Shown: one piece after another, positions 1-6,223 of the stretch
How positions within the stretch are numbered: position 1 is the stretch's first letter
Layout of the letters: each line of letters begins with the position of its first letter
Assembly: GCA_016703945.1 (NCBI GenBank)
Contig: JADJBC010000050.1
Location: 1 to 9,630, forward strand
Length of the DNA: 9,630 nt
Reading direction: 5' to 3'
From: Candidatus Aalborgicola danicus
GTDB lineage: Bacteria > Pseudomonadota > Gammaproteobacteria > Burkholderiales > Burkholderiaceae_C
Translations under genes and position numbers: made by a program
The notes under the pieces: generated by a model
The model's input: the letters and a program-made list of their open reading frames with translations, nothing else
What the model was told of the DNA's origin: nothing
Database searches by the model: none

Positions 1-437
1 TCATACGTAGGCTCCGGCGTCGAAAAATTCTGCAGGTGGAATCCAGGCGGGCGCTGCCACCGGATGGCGCACAAAAAGTGGTTTCACGGTTACGGCGTCG
101 CCTTGGTAAAAGTCCAGCGGTCCAATCTCCGTCTGTGCCACGGCCATGTCCTGGCTCCCTGGCGCGCGGCACCAGACGTAAATCCGCTGCGCCGCATTTG
201 CGCCAGTTGGTCGACCAGCACGTCGCCGGTATGAATTTCACCCGTGAAACTCCAGGCGTCGGCGCAGTAAAAAGTCCTGGCTGAAGGCGCGGCCATCGGT
301 GAACTTGGGGAATGCTTGTCAATGCGGTCGACGCTATCCAGCGACACCGTGCGGGGTCCACATCGTTGGAAAGTTCCAAGCACACCCCAGCGCCGTTAGC
401 CCTCGTGGAATGGTCGGGTTGTAGCTATCAATTTCAT
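1..437 (-). pseudogene. DUF934 family protein, sulfur-assimilation operon, frameshifted
   Basis: This small protein of unknown biochemistry is usually encoded between cysI and cysH in Proteobacteria and is presumed to help assimilatory sulfite or sulfate reduction. The family match rests on the stretch GDVLVDQLAQMRRSGFTSG (about 170-230) and on the upstream VSLDSVDRID. The C-terminus, with FYQGDAVTVKPLFVRHPV, lies in another frame and runs to a TGA whose complement is positions 1-3. The start ATG (435-437, protein MKLIATTRPF) lies 23 bases after the cysI stop, directly behind a run of twelve A (coding strand) rather than a normal ribosome-binding site. A TAA soon follows the start in that frame, and at least three frame changes are needed to join N-terminus, middle and C-terminus. 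The product cannot be made as one chain. Identity is fairly sure; its role is known only from gene neighbourhood. Confidence 0.75.
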
Positions 438-460
438 TTTTTTTTTTTAAAGAGTGGCTT

Positions 461-2301
461 TCAGGCTTCCTGTTTCTTGTCCTTGGCAAAGTCTGCGTGT
501 TTAGTAGCGTATGCAGCTCTTCGTGTTTGTCGCTCAGGCGGGCGGAGCTGGCGGCGGCTTTGAAGGTGTCAAAGCCCACGCGTTTGAACGTGTCGATAAA
601 GGTCTCGCGGCCGGTACGGGTCTGGCGGTAGCTGTCCAGCACGGCTTCGATGACGCCGGCACTTCGGAGGCCTGGCACGACGGCCCACGACCTTGCCGAG
701 CACCGGCGTGTGCCGCTCAACGATAGGAACCATCGGAGCCGCCCAGCGAGATCTGATACTACCCCGTCCGTCCTTGTCCACGCCCAACACGCCGATGTGG
801 CCGCTGTGGTGGTGGCCGCAGGAGTTGATCGCACCGCTGATGTGCAGGTCGATCTCGCCGAGGTCGTGCAGCCCGTCCATGTCCTGGTAGCGCTCGGTGA
901 TGCTGGCGGCAATCAGGATGGAGCGGGCATTGGCCAGCGCGCAGAAATCGCCACCCGGGCAGGCAATCGTGTCGGTCGGCAGGCGGATGTTGGAGCGGGC
1001 GGGGCCGGCGTGGCTGGCGGCAATCCACAGGGCGGGCAGGTCGTCGATGCACCCCAGGGCAGCAGCAGGTACTGGTCAGGTGTGACGCACCTCACCGGCT
1101 GAAAACTCCTCGGCCGAGTCGGCGGCAGTGTCGATCTGGTCGGCGTCCGCGTCCCGGTGCCTGGCCCAGGCGTTTGAAGGACAGCGCTGAGCCGCGCAGC
1201 GACGGGTTCTGGTGCGCGGCAACACTTTGCTTCAACCAGCGCGCAAAGGCAACCCGGCGGTCTGCCGGTGCAGATGCTACTGATTTAGTAGCGCTATGTT
1301 CACGTTTCACGAGGGCTGGCGGCACAAATGATGCAGAGACCCGGTCAGCCTCGGCCTGCGTGATGGTGTGCGGTGCGCCGTCCACGGTGGTGATCTGCTG
1401 GTACTCGGCTTCCACCTCGTCGATATAGCGCTAGCCCTCGGCCTTGACCAGGATCTTGATACGCGCCTTGTAGGCGTTGTCGCGGCGGCCCCAGCGGTTG
1501 TAGACGCGCACCACAGCCTCCCAGAAAATTCATGATCTGGTTCGGGCAAGGACTCGCGGATGGTGCTGCCAATGACGGGGGTGCGGCCCATGCCGCCGCC
1601 CACCAGCACCTTGAAGCCCAAATCGCCAACCGCGATTTCCTTGCGATGCATCGGCGGTGGCGCTGCGGATCAGGTGCAGGCCGACGTCGTGCGGCGGTGG
1701 CGGCGCGGTCCTCAGTGGCGCCGGTGATGGCGATCTTGAACTTTGCGCGGCAGAAAGGCAAACTCGGGGTGCAGCGTGCTCCACTGGCGCTGATTTCAGC
1801 GAACGGGCGGGGTCGGCAATCTCGTCCAGAGTAGCCGGCCAGCTCGTCGCTGGTGATGTTACGGATGCAGTTGCCGCTGGTCTGGATGCCGTGCATGTCG
1901 ACCGTGGCCAGCAGGTCCATGACGTCGGCGCTTTTCGCAAGCGGAATCCAGTTGAACTGCACGTTCTGGCGGGTCGTGAAGTGACCGTAGCCCACCGGCA
2001 GGTGTGTGGTGCCCCAGGTGGCTTGTGTGCCGATGGCGGTGTCAAACACCTGCTTGCTGGGCTGGTCGTATTCCCGGGCAATTTTGGCCAGCACGCGCAG
2101 CTGTTTGCTGGAGAGTTCGCCATAGGGCACGGCCACGCGCAGCATGGGGGCATAACGCTGGACATACCAGCCGTTTTGCAGGCGCAGGGGGCGAAACTCC
2201 TCGTCGCTCAGGGTGCCGGCCAGGTTGCGCTCCAACTGGTCGCGGTGTTGTGCGGCGCGGCTTTGGATGAACTGGCGGTCGAAGGCTGTGTATTGGTACA
2301 T
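461..2301 (-). pseudogene. cysI: Sulfite/nitrite reductase hemoprotein subunit (CysI type), many frameshifts
   Basis: An intact relative would be a cytoplasmic siroheme/[4Fe-4S] reductase of about 600 residues that reduces sulfite to sulfide for cysteine synthesis. The first ~155 codons from ATG 2301 are clean (MYQYTAFDRQFIQSRA to TSDELAGYSG). From about 1830 downwards the homologous segments change frame at least eight times: DEIADPAR, KFKIAITGATEDRAA, GFKVLVGGGMGRTPVIG and VEAEYQQITTVDGAPH all lie in different frames. A TAG (complement 1431-1433) splits AEG-RYIDEVEA. The cluster motif CPGGDFC is present near 940-965. The second cysteine pair, normally CINSC, reads AINSC near 820-840, so one cluster ligand is lost. 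The remnant ends DFAKDKKQEA-TGA at 461. It lies in line with the permease upstream and DUF934 downstream. The start has no clear ribosome-binding site and is only about 11 bases from a hairpin repeat. Confidence 0.85.
1276..1292. repeat. Short palindrome inside cysI (possible dispersed mini-repeat)
   Basis: GCTACT, a 5-base loop and AGTAGC form a perfect 6-bp inverted repeat. The 10-mer TTTAGTAGCG at 1284-1293 recurs exactly at 500-509 near the cysI 3' end. A similar TTTGTAGCG is at 6006-6014, just outside the insertion sequence. In cysI it encodes ATKSVA within a variable loop. I infer a dispersed short repeat; only three loose copies are visible. Confidence 0.35.
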
Positions 2302-2312
2302 CTGAATAGTTG

Positions 2313-2412
2313 GGGACAGAGCTTGCTGCTATGCAGCTGCGGACTGTCCCGCAAGGTTTAAATTTAGTTTCTGACAGAGCTACGCTGCGCTTCGGTCTGT
2401 CCCGTAAGGTTT
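2313..2412. repeat. Two REP-like palindromic units between the permease and cysI
   Basis: Unit 1 has arms GGGACAG (2313-2319) and CTGTCCC (2344-2350), enclosing a second perfect hairpin GCTGC-TAT-GCAGC (2325-2337). Unit 2 has arms GACAGA (2373-2378) and TCTGTC (2396-2401). Each unit is followed by the same tail, CCCGCAAGGTTT or CCCGTAAGGTTT, so they are imperfect direct repeats of about 40-45 bp. The second tail abuts the permease stop codon, and the first unit ends about 11 bases before the cysI ATG. They could be REP/RAYT-type mobile palindromes, a transcription attenuator or both. No T-run follows, so a classical terminator is not supported. Confidence 0.6.
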
Positions 2413-3203
2413 CATAAGGCAATAAGCTTGAGACCGGCGTAGGCCAGCAACACGGAGAGCAGGGAACGGATGACGCGTTCAGGCGTCTTGGACATCAGGT
2501 GCGAACCCACCCAGATGCCGGGCAGAGAACCCGCCAGCAGGCTGACCAGCATGGGCCAGTCCACCGAGCCCAGTGAGGCATGGCCAAACCCTGCGACCAG
2601 TGTCAACGGCACGCATGCAAACGCGTCCGCCGCCACGATGCGAGACAGTGGCAGCTTGGGGTACAGAATCATCAACACGGTGACGCCGATGGCGCCCGCG
2701 CCCACCGAGGTTAGCGTTACCAGTGTGCCAATGACCGCGCCAAATAGCACCGGCAGGCTCCAGTGGCGGGGCCGCGCGGCAGCCGCTTCTTCGCCCTTGG
2801 CGATGGTGGTGGGAGTGACCTTGCCGCGCAAGACCTTGTACAGCGTGGCAGCGGCGGTCAGCAGCAGTGCCAGGCCAAGCGCGGTGGTCATGATTTTTTG
2901 GACCTGGGGGCTGGTGGCGCCGATGTTGTGCAACAGGTACAGCGTGATCAGGGATGCGGGAATGCTGCCTGCCGACAGGTTGAGCACGACCGGCCAGTCG
3001 ATGACCTTGGCACGTGCCAGCTTGATCGTGCCGCCCATTTTGGTGAATGCGGCGAACAGCAGGTCGGTACCGACCGCCAGGTAGGGCTTGACACCAAAGA
3101 AGAAAATCAAAATCGGCGTCATCAGCGAGCCACCACCGACGCCAGTCAAGCCGACGATGGTGCCGACAACGAAACCGGCAAGGACAAACGCTAATTCATG
3201 CAT
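2412..3203 (-). CDS. TauE/SafE family membrane permease (putative sulfite/sulfonate exporter)
   Basis: An intact 263-residue inner-membrane protein with about eight hydrophobic segments and the two-fold repeat typical of TauE/SafE (DUF81) proteins. The N-terminal half has GLTGVGGGSLMTP at 18-30, the C-terminal half has TSVGAGAIGV at 165-174, and AGSLPGIWVGS is at 224-234. A polar loop of about 25 residues (KVLRGKVTPTTIAKGEE and following) separates the halves. Family members export sulfite, sulfoacetate or related anions, or act as anion permeases; the substrate cannot be read from sequence. It lies upstream of and in line with cysI and DUF934, which supports a sulfur role and a former operon. 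The start is the first ATG of a long open frame; no strong ribosome-binding site precedes it. It stays fully open while its operon partners are wrecked, so it may now serve another purpose. Confidence 0.9.
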   Translation of the reverse strand: MHELAFVLAGFVVGTIVGLTGVGGGSLMTPILIFFFGVKPYLAVGTDLLFAAFTKMGGTIKLARAKVIDWPVVLNLSAGSIPASLITLYLLHNIGATSPQVQKIMTTALGLALLLTAAATLYKVLRGKVTPTTIAKGEEAAAARPRHWSLPVLFGAVIGTLVTLTSVGAGAIGVTVLMILYPKLPLSRIVAADAFACVPLTLVAGFGHASLGSVDWPMLVSLLAGSLPGIWVGSHLMSKTPERVIRSLLSVLLAYAGLKLIAL

Positions 3204-3323
3204 GGCGGCGACTGTAGGCGGGCTTCGTTATATTGAAAACTATTTTTTCGCTATTTCGATATTCTCCAAATGCATATGGAATGAAAGCCTATCGATCTGC
3301 TACCGTGCGGTTTTAACTTTCTG
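3204..3323. promoter_or_regulatory. AT-rich divergent promoter region, permease / MAPEG gene
   Basis: These 120 bases separate two genes that start back to back. Positions 3227-3275 are much richer in A+T than the surroundings. On the minus strand TATAAC (complement of 3227-3232) is a possible -10 box about 24 bases from the permease ATG, but no good -35 lies 16-18 bases upstream, as would fit an activator-dependent sulfur promoter. On the plus strand TTGAAA (3233-3238) is a possible -35 with only a weak -10. A LysR-type (CysB-like) activator would be expected for such genes, but I cannot identify its box. Confidence 0.35.
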
Positions 3324-3722
3324 ATGTCCATCATGACGGCACTAGCAAGCGCTACTCGGATTTGCAGCCTGCGCCGTACTCCTGGTTGCGGTGTTTTTCT
3401 GTACTGGGGTCTGCGGTTTGTGACCGGTACGCCCATCAACCAACTGGCCCCGTTCGGCCAAACTGGCCAACGATGCGGCGCTGGTCAAGCGCATGGAGGA
3501 TGCCCACGCCAATTGCCGGAAAATCTGCCGGTGTTCGCCGTCATCGTGCTGGCTGCGGCTGCCATAAGCCCGGAGAGCATTGCCGCGCTGGCGCCGTTCG
3601 TGCTCTATGCCCGCATCGGCCAGTCAATCGTGCATTTGGTCGGCGTGGGCCAGGCCCATGTGCTGGTTCGGGCCACGTTCTGGAGCGTTCAGCTGGGTCT
3701 GTTCATCTGGATGCTGTGGTGA
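3324..3722 (+). pseudogene. MAPEG family membrane protein, frameshifted
   Basis: An intact relative is a ~130-residue inner-membrane protein with four helices, related to microsomal glutathione transferases; bacterial functions are mostly unknown. The last ~65 residues are clean and characteristic: ENLPVFAVIVLAAAAISPES, then LYARIGQSIVHLVGVGQAHVL, ending LGLFIWMLW-TGA. The ENLP(V)FA segment and the YARIGQSIVH helix are the family hallmarks. FLYWGLRFVTGTPINQ is in this frame too. The loop AKLANDAALVKRMEDAHAN lies in another frame (about 3459-3515), and the first membrane helix (GFAACAVLLVAVFF, about 3358-3400) is also out of frame. At least three frame changes are therefore needed. The true start is unclear (ATG at 3324 or 3333). 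It is divergent from the permease. Confidence 0.75.
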
Positions 3723-3765
3723 AATTGTTGGCCTGATCTATTGCGCACTTTATTGCGGCATCGTG

Positions 3766-3798
3766 GCGCACTGCCTTGTGGCGCACCAAGGACTGCGC
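3766..3798 (+). other. Hairpin 3' of the MAPEG remnant
   Basis: GCGCA (3766-3770) pairs with TGCGC (3794-3798), and CCTTG (3774-3778) pairs with CAAGG (3787-3791), leaving an 8-base loop. It lies 44 bases after the MAPEG stop and just before the larger palindromic element. There is no T-run, so a Rho-independent terminator is not supported. It may be an RNA stem at the transcript end or chance in GC-rich DNA. Confidence 0.25.
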
Positions 3799-3800
3799 GC

Positions 3801-3957
3801 GGCGGGTGGCGTGGCAGGCGTTCTCCGGCTCGCTTCGCGGGCGGCTTTGAAGGGTTTGCCACGGTTGCTGCGTCAACGAGGTTGCTGGCACGCAGGTTCT
3901 GTGGCAACCGCGAGTGCGGCCTGCGCCCGCCCGCCACGCCACGCCACGCCACCCGCC
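3801..3957 (+). repeat. Long palindromic repeat element, copy A
   Basis: The element is 157 bp with perfect 15-bp inverted ends: GGCGGGTGGCGTGGC at 3801-3815 and its complement at 3943-3957. The right end includes four tandem GCCAC units (3933-3952). Nested inside are TTGCCAC (3856-3862) with GTGGCAA (3901-3907), CTGCGT (3868-3873) with ACGCAG (3890-3895), and an apical CAAC-GAG-GTTG (3874-3884). The core TCAACGAGGTTGCTGG (3873-3888) recurs exactly, on the other strand, in copy B at 6095-6110. Flanking similarity spans most of the element. It starts 78 bases after the MAPEG stop and has no coding content I trust. It may be a MITE-like or REP-like element or a structured RNA; the family is unknown to me. 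Confidence 0.6.
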
Positions 3958-4010
3958 TTGTGGGCGAGGTGCTGGGGGGGGGCGGACTACGAGAAGAAAT
4001 AGCCACTAGC

Positions 4011-4056
4011 CTGAAGTTCCTGCCTGTTTTGCCCTGAATCGACCTCAGTATTTGCG
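4011..4056. repeat. Left imperfect terminal inverted repeat of the IS
   Basis: The order of modules is CTGAAGTTCCT, GTTTTGCCCTGAATCG, GTATTTGCG. Compared with the right end it lacks about 10 bases between the first two modules. Confidence 0.7.
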
Positions 4057-4125
4057 ATTTCTCACAATGAAGGCCGCTTATAACCGGTCTTTTTTTGGAT
4101 TCCATTTGTAGTCACTAAATAGTAT

Positions 4126-4152
4126 TTGCAATTCTCTATGTTTTGCTATAAT
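4126..4152 (+). promoter_or_regulatory. Transposase promoter, extended -10 type
   Basis: TTGCAA (4126-4131) is a fair -35. TATAAT (4147-4152) is a perfect -10 preceded by TG one base upstream (TGCTATAAT), an extended -10, with a 15-base spacer. The -10 overlaps the ATG at 4151, so that codon cannot start translation from this promoter. Transcription would begin near 4158-4160, at the next in-frame ATG. The -35 also overlaps the second GTATTTGC repeat (4122-4130), so transposase bound there could repress its own gene. Confidence 0.55.
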
Positions 4153-4159
4153 GATTAGC

Positions 4160-5896
4160 ATGGCTTCAAGAAATGGCACCGCTCACGTAGTTACAACCAA
4201 GCGTGAGTACAACGGCAAGGTCTATTGCACCCATTTGCTGCGGCGCAGTTACCGCGAAGACGGCAAAGTCAAGAACGAGACGCTCGGTAACCTCTCCCAC
4301 CTTCCCGACTCCGTGATCGACCTTATTCGCCGCTCTTTGCAGGGCGAGACCTTTGTGCCAGCTGGCGAGGCCTTCGAGATTTCTTCATCGCGTGCCCACG
4401 GTCACGTGCAGGCTGTCTCGCTGGCCATGCAGCGCCTGGGCTTTGCATCCTTGCTGGCGACCAAGCCTTGCCCTGAGCGCGATCTGGTGCAGGCCATGGT
4501 GGCCTCTCGCATCGTCTGCCCCGCCACCAAGCTGGCCACCACGCGCCTGTGGCACACCAGTACCCTGGCAGAAGAGTTTGGCGTGACTGACGCCAGCGAG
4601 GACGATTTGTACGCCGCCATGGACTGGCTGCTCGCGGCTCAAGACCGAATTCAGAAGAAACTCGCTGCACGCCATCTGCGGGACGACTCGCTGGTGCTGT
4701 ACGACCTCTCCTCGAGTTACTTCGAGGGCTCGTGCTGTCCTTTGGCCAAACTGGGCTACAGCCGTGATGGCAAGCGCGGCACCCTGCAGGTCAACTACGG
4801 GCTGCTCACCGATGCGCGCGGCTGCCCGGTGGCGGTTTCGGTGTTTGAGGGCAACACATCGGACAGCACGACGTTCATGCCAGAGGTCACACGCCTGCGT
4901 GAGCAATTCGGCATTAAACGGATGGTGATGGTGGGTGACCGGGGAATGATCTCGCAAAAGGCCATCGACGAGATGAGTGGGGATGCGGACGTAGCCTGGA
5001 TTACGGCGCTGCGCAGTGCTTCGATTCGAACCCTGGTGGAGCAGCGTCATTTGCAGCTGGGCTTGTTCGATGAGCGCAATTTGCTGGAGATCAGCTCAGC
5101 GGACTTTCCCGGTGAGCGCTTGGTGGCGTGCCGCAATACGGAGTTGGCCAGAATGCGCGCCCACACGCGAGAGGATCTGCTGGCTGCCACGCAAAGGAGC
5201 CTGGAGAAAGTCAAGGCGCGGGTGGACGCCGCCAAGCTCATGGGCAAAGACAAGATCGGCGTGGCTGTGGGCAAGGTGGTCAACACCTACAAGGTTGCCA
5301 AGCACTTCGAGTTGACCATCACGGACAACACGTTTACCTTCGAGCGCCTTGCTGACAGCATCGCAGCCGAGGCAGCTCTTGACGGTTTGTACATCATCCG
5401 CACCAGCGTCAAGGCCGAGCGCATGGATGCGCCTACGTGTGTTCGCACCTACAAGTCCTTGTCGCAGGTGGAGCGCGCGTTTCGCTCCATCAAGACGATG
5501 GATCTGAAGGTGCGCCCGATTCATCACCACCTGGAGGGCCGGGTGCGTGCGCACATTTTTCTGTGCATGTTGGCGTATTACGTGGAGTGGCACATGCGTC
5601 AGGCCTGGAGGGAGTTGATGTTTGCCGATGAAGACCAGGCCGCCAAGTTCTCGCGCGATCCGGTGGCGCCGGCAAAGCGCAGCGAGGCTGCGATGAAGAA
5701 GGTGCTCAGCCGTACCCTGGAGGACGGCACGCCAGCACACAGCTTTCAGACCCTGCTGCGCGAGCTTGAAACGGTTGTGCGCAACACCTGCCGCACCCCG
5801 AACAGCACAAGCGATGCGCCCACATTCCAGCTCACAACCAAACAAAACGAGAAGCAAAAGCGCGCACTCGAGTTGATCGACCAGATCAAACCGTAG
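4160..5896 (+). CDS. IS1634-family DDE transposase
   Basis: This enzyme cuts and joins the ends of the surrounding insertion sequence. The frame is intact. Numbered from the upstream ATG 4151 (581 residues), the catalytic residues are D185 in LYDLSSSYFEG, D263 in VGDRGM, and E441 in the Y434-x6-E441-x6-K448 motif (YKSLSQVERAFRSIK) typical of the IS4/IS1634 group. The large beta-strand-rich insertion between the second D and the E is present at about 290-400. The N-terminal part (MASRNGTAHVVTTKREYNGK) is the usual short DNA-binding region. I choose ATG 4160 because the only good -10 box overlaps the ATG at 4151. No ribosome-binding site precedes 4160, so the message may be leaderless. The product would then be 578 residues, normal for the family. 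Confidence 0.88.
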   Translation: MASRNGTAHVVTTKREYNGKVYCTHLLRRSYREDGKVKNETLGNLSHLPDSVIDLIRRSLQGETFVPAGEAFEISSSRAHGHVQAVSLAMQRLGFASLLATKPCPERDLVQAMVASRIVCPATKLATTRLWHTSTLAEEFGVTDASEDDLYAAMDWLLAAQDRIQKKLAARHLRDDSLVLYDLSSSYFEGSCCPLAKLGYSRDGKRGTLQVNYGLLTDARGCPVAVSVFEGNTSDSTTFMPEVTRLREQFGIKRMVMVGDRGMISQKAIDEMSGDADVAWITALRSASIRTLVEQRHLQLGLFDERNLLEISSADFPGERLVACRNTELARMRAHTREDLLAATQRSLEKVKARVDAAKLMGKDKIGVAVGKVVNTYKVAKHFELTITDNTFTFERLADSIAAEAALDGLYIIRTSVKAERMDAPTCVRTYKSLSQVERAFRSIKTMDLKVRPIHHHLEGRVRAHIFLCMLAYYVEWHMRQAWRELMFADEDQAAKFSRDPVAPAKRSEAAMKKVLSRTLEDGTPAHSFQTLLRELETVVRNTCRTPNSTSDAPTFQLTTKQNEKQKRALELIDQIKP

Positions 5897-5910
5897 TCAG
5901 AACGCGGAAC

Positions 5911-5966
5911 CGCAAATACCGGGCGATTCAGAGGGAAAACTCGGCTTTTCGGGGGAGGAACTTCAG
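5911..5966. repeat. Right imperfect terminal inverted repeat of the IS
   Basis: Read inwards on the minus strand it carries CTGAAGTTCCT, an extra ~10-base GC-rich stretch, CTGAATCG and GTATTTGCG, matching the left end module by module. It begins 14 bases after the transposase stop. Confidence 0.7.
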
Positions 5967-6037
5967 ACTAGACCTGGCGCAAAATAGGCATAAGCAGCTA
6001 TGTACTTTGTAGCGCTCCACGCGTTGCCACTCAAGGT

Positions 6038-6181
6038 CGGTGGGCCGGGTGTCCCTTCGTCGGCCCCATTCGCGGTCGCCGCAGAGCAGGCGCCCCAGCA
6101 ACCTCGTTGAAGCAGTAACTGAAGACAACCCAAACCAGCCGCCTGCGAGCGTGGGCCAGAGAAGGGATACCCGGCCCACCG
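6038..6181 (-). repeat. Long palindromic repeat element, copy B
   Basis: The element is 144 bp, with 21-bp inverted ends at 6038-6058 and 6161-6181 differing at one base (core GGTGGGCCGGGT with CCCTTC). Read on the minus strand, its middle matches copy A, including the exact 16-mer TCAACGAGGTTGCTGG (complement of 6095-6110) with CAAC-GAG-GTTG at its apex, and similar stretches (AGGCGGCT, ACCGCGA). GGTTGTC and GGCGACC flank the apex at the place of copy A's TTGCCAC/GTGGCAA stem and can pair if G-U pairs are allowed. Its outer ends differ from copy A's yet still pair with each other. It begins 43 bases after the oxygenase stop, in the sense orientation of that gene. No target duplication is clear. 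Confidence 0.6.
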
Positions 6182-6185
6182 GCCC

Positions 6186-6222
6186 TGCCAACCAATCTGT
6201 CAACCAACCAACCGGTCAACCC
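6186..6222. repeat. Short TTGG/TTGAC direct repeats after the oxygenase stop
   Basis: On the minus strand, right after the oxygenase stop codon, TTGAC and TTGG units recur (TTGAC, TTGACC, TTGG, TTGG, TTGAC, TTGG, TTGG) up to the edge of copy B. This is simple low-complexity sequence with no known role. Confidence 0.3.
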
Positions 6223-6223
6223 G

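Larger units (their letters stand above)
4011..5966 (+). mobile_element. Complete IS1634-family insertion sequence, 1956 bp
   Basis: Both ends begin CTGAAGTTCCT read inwards (4011-4021, and the complement of 5956-5966). The inner ends share CTGAATCG and GTATTTGCG modules (4034-4041 and 4048-4056; complements at 5924-5931 and 5911-5919), giving imperfect inverted repeats of about 46 and 56 bp. The flanks are ACTAGC (4005-4010) and ACTAGA (5967-5972), a 5-bp duplication or a 6-bp one with one mismatch, fitting the 5-6 bp reported for the IS1634 family. Inside is one intact DDE transposase. The element lies in the convergent gap between the MAPEG remnant and the oxygenase gene and breaks no gene. 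The intact frame and clean target duplication suggest recent insertion. Confidence 0.85.

Noticed and set aside
1657..2361. 234-residue open frame on the plus strand
   Set aside because: It lies opposite the clean N-terminal part of cysI; the minus-strand reading matches a known family and this one is an antisense shadow in GC-rich DNA.
2042..2422. 126-residue minus-strand frame spanning the REP-like hairpins into cysI
   Set aside because: It overlaps the cysI N-terminus in another frame and resembles no family; it is translation of the repeat.
3873..3888. Integron attC-like site
   Set aside because: The long imperfect palindrome recalls attC, but no matching core-site pair (GTTRRRY with its complement) is present at the ends, and there is no integrase or cassette array.
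3933..3952. Four tandem GCCAC units as a CRISPR-like or microsatellite locus
   Set aside because: They are 5-base units without spacers and form part of the inverted end of copy A.
3741..4037. Possible small protein in copy A, with similarity to a minus-strand frame in copy B
   Set aside because: The shared words (ASTRLL, FCGN/LCGD, RE) follow from the repeated DNA; the frames have no start signal and cross the inverted ends and the IS boundary.
4385..5050. 221-residue minus-strand frame over the transposase N-terminal half
   Set aside because: It is antisense to an intact, motif-bearing gene and has no independent start signal.
5096..5857. 253-residue open frame on the minus strand inside the IS
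   Set aside because: It is the antisense of the transposase with no recognisable motif; IS1634-type elements carry one gene.
3801..6181. Composite transposon bounded by copies A and B
   Set aside because: The IS has its own inverted ends and target duplication inside the pair. A and B differ too much to be recent paired ends, and no cargo beyond the IS lies between them.
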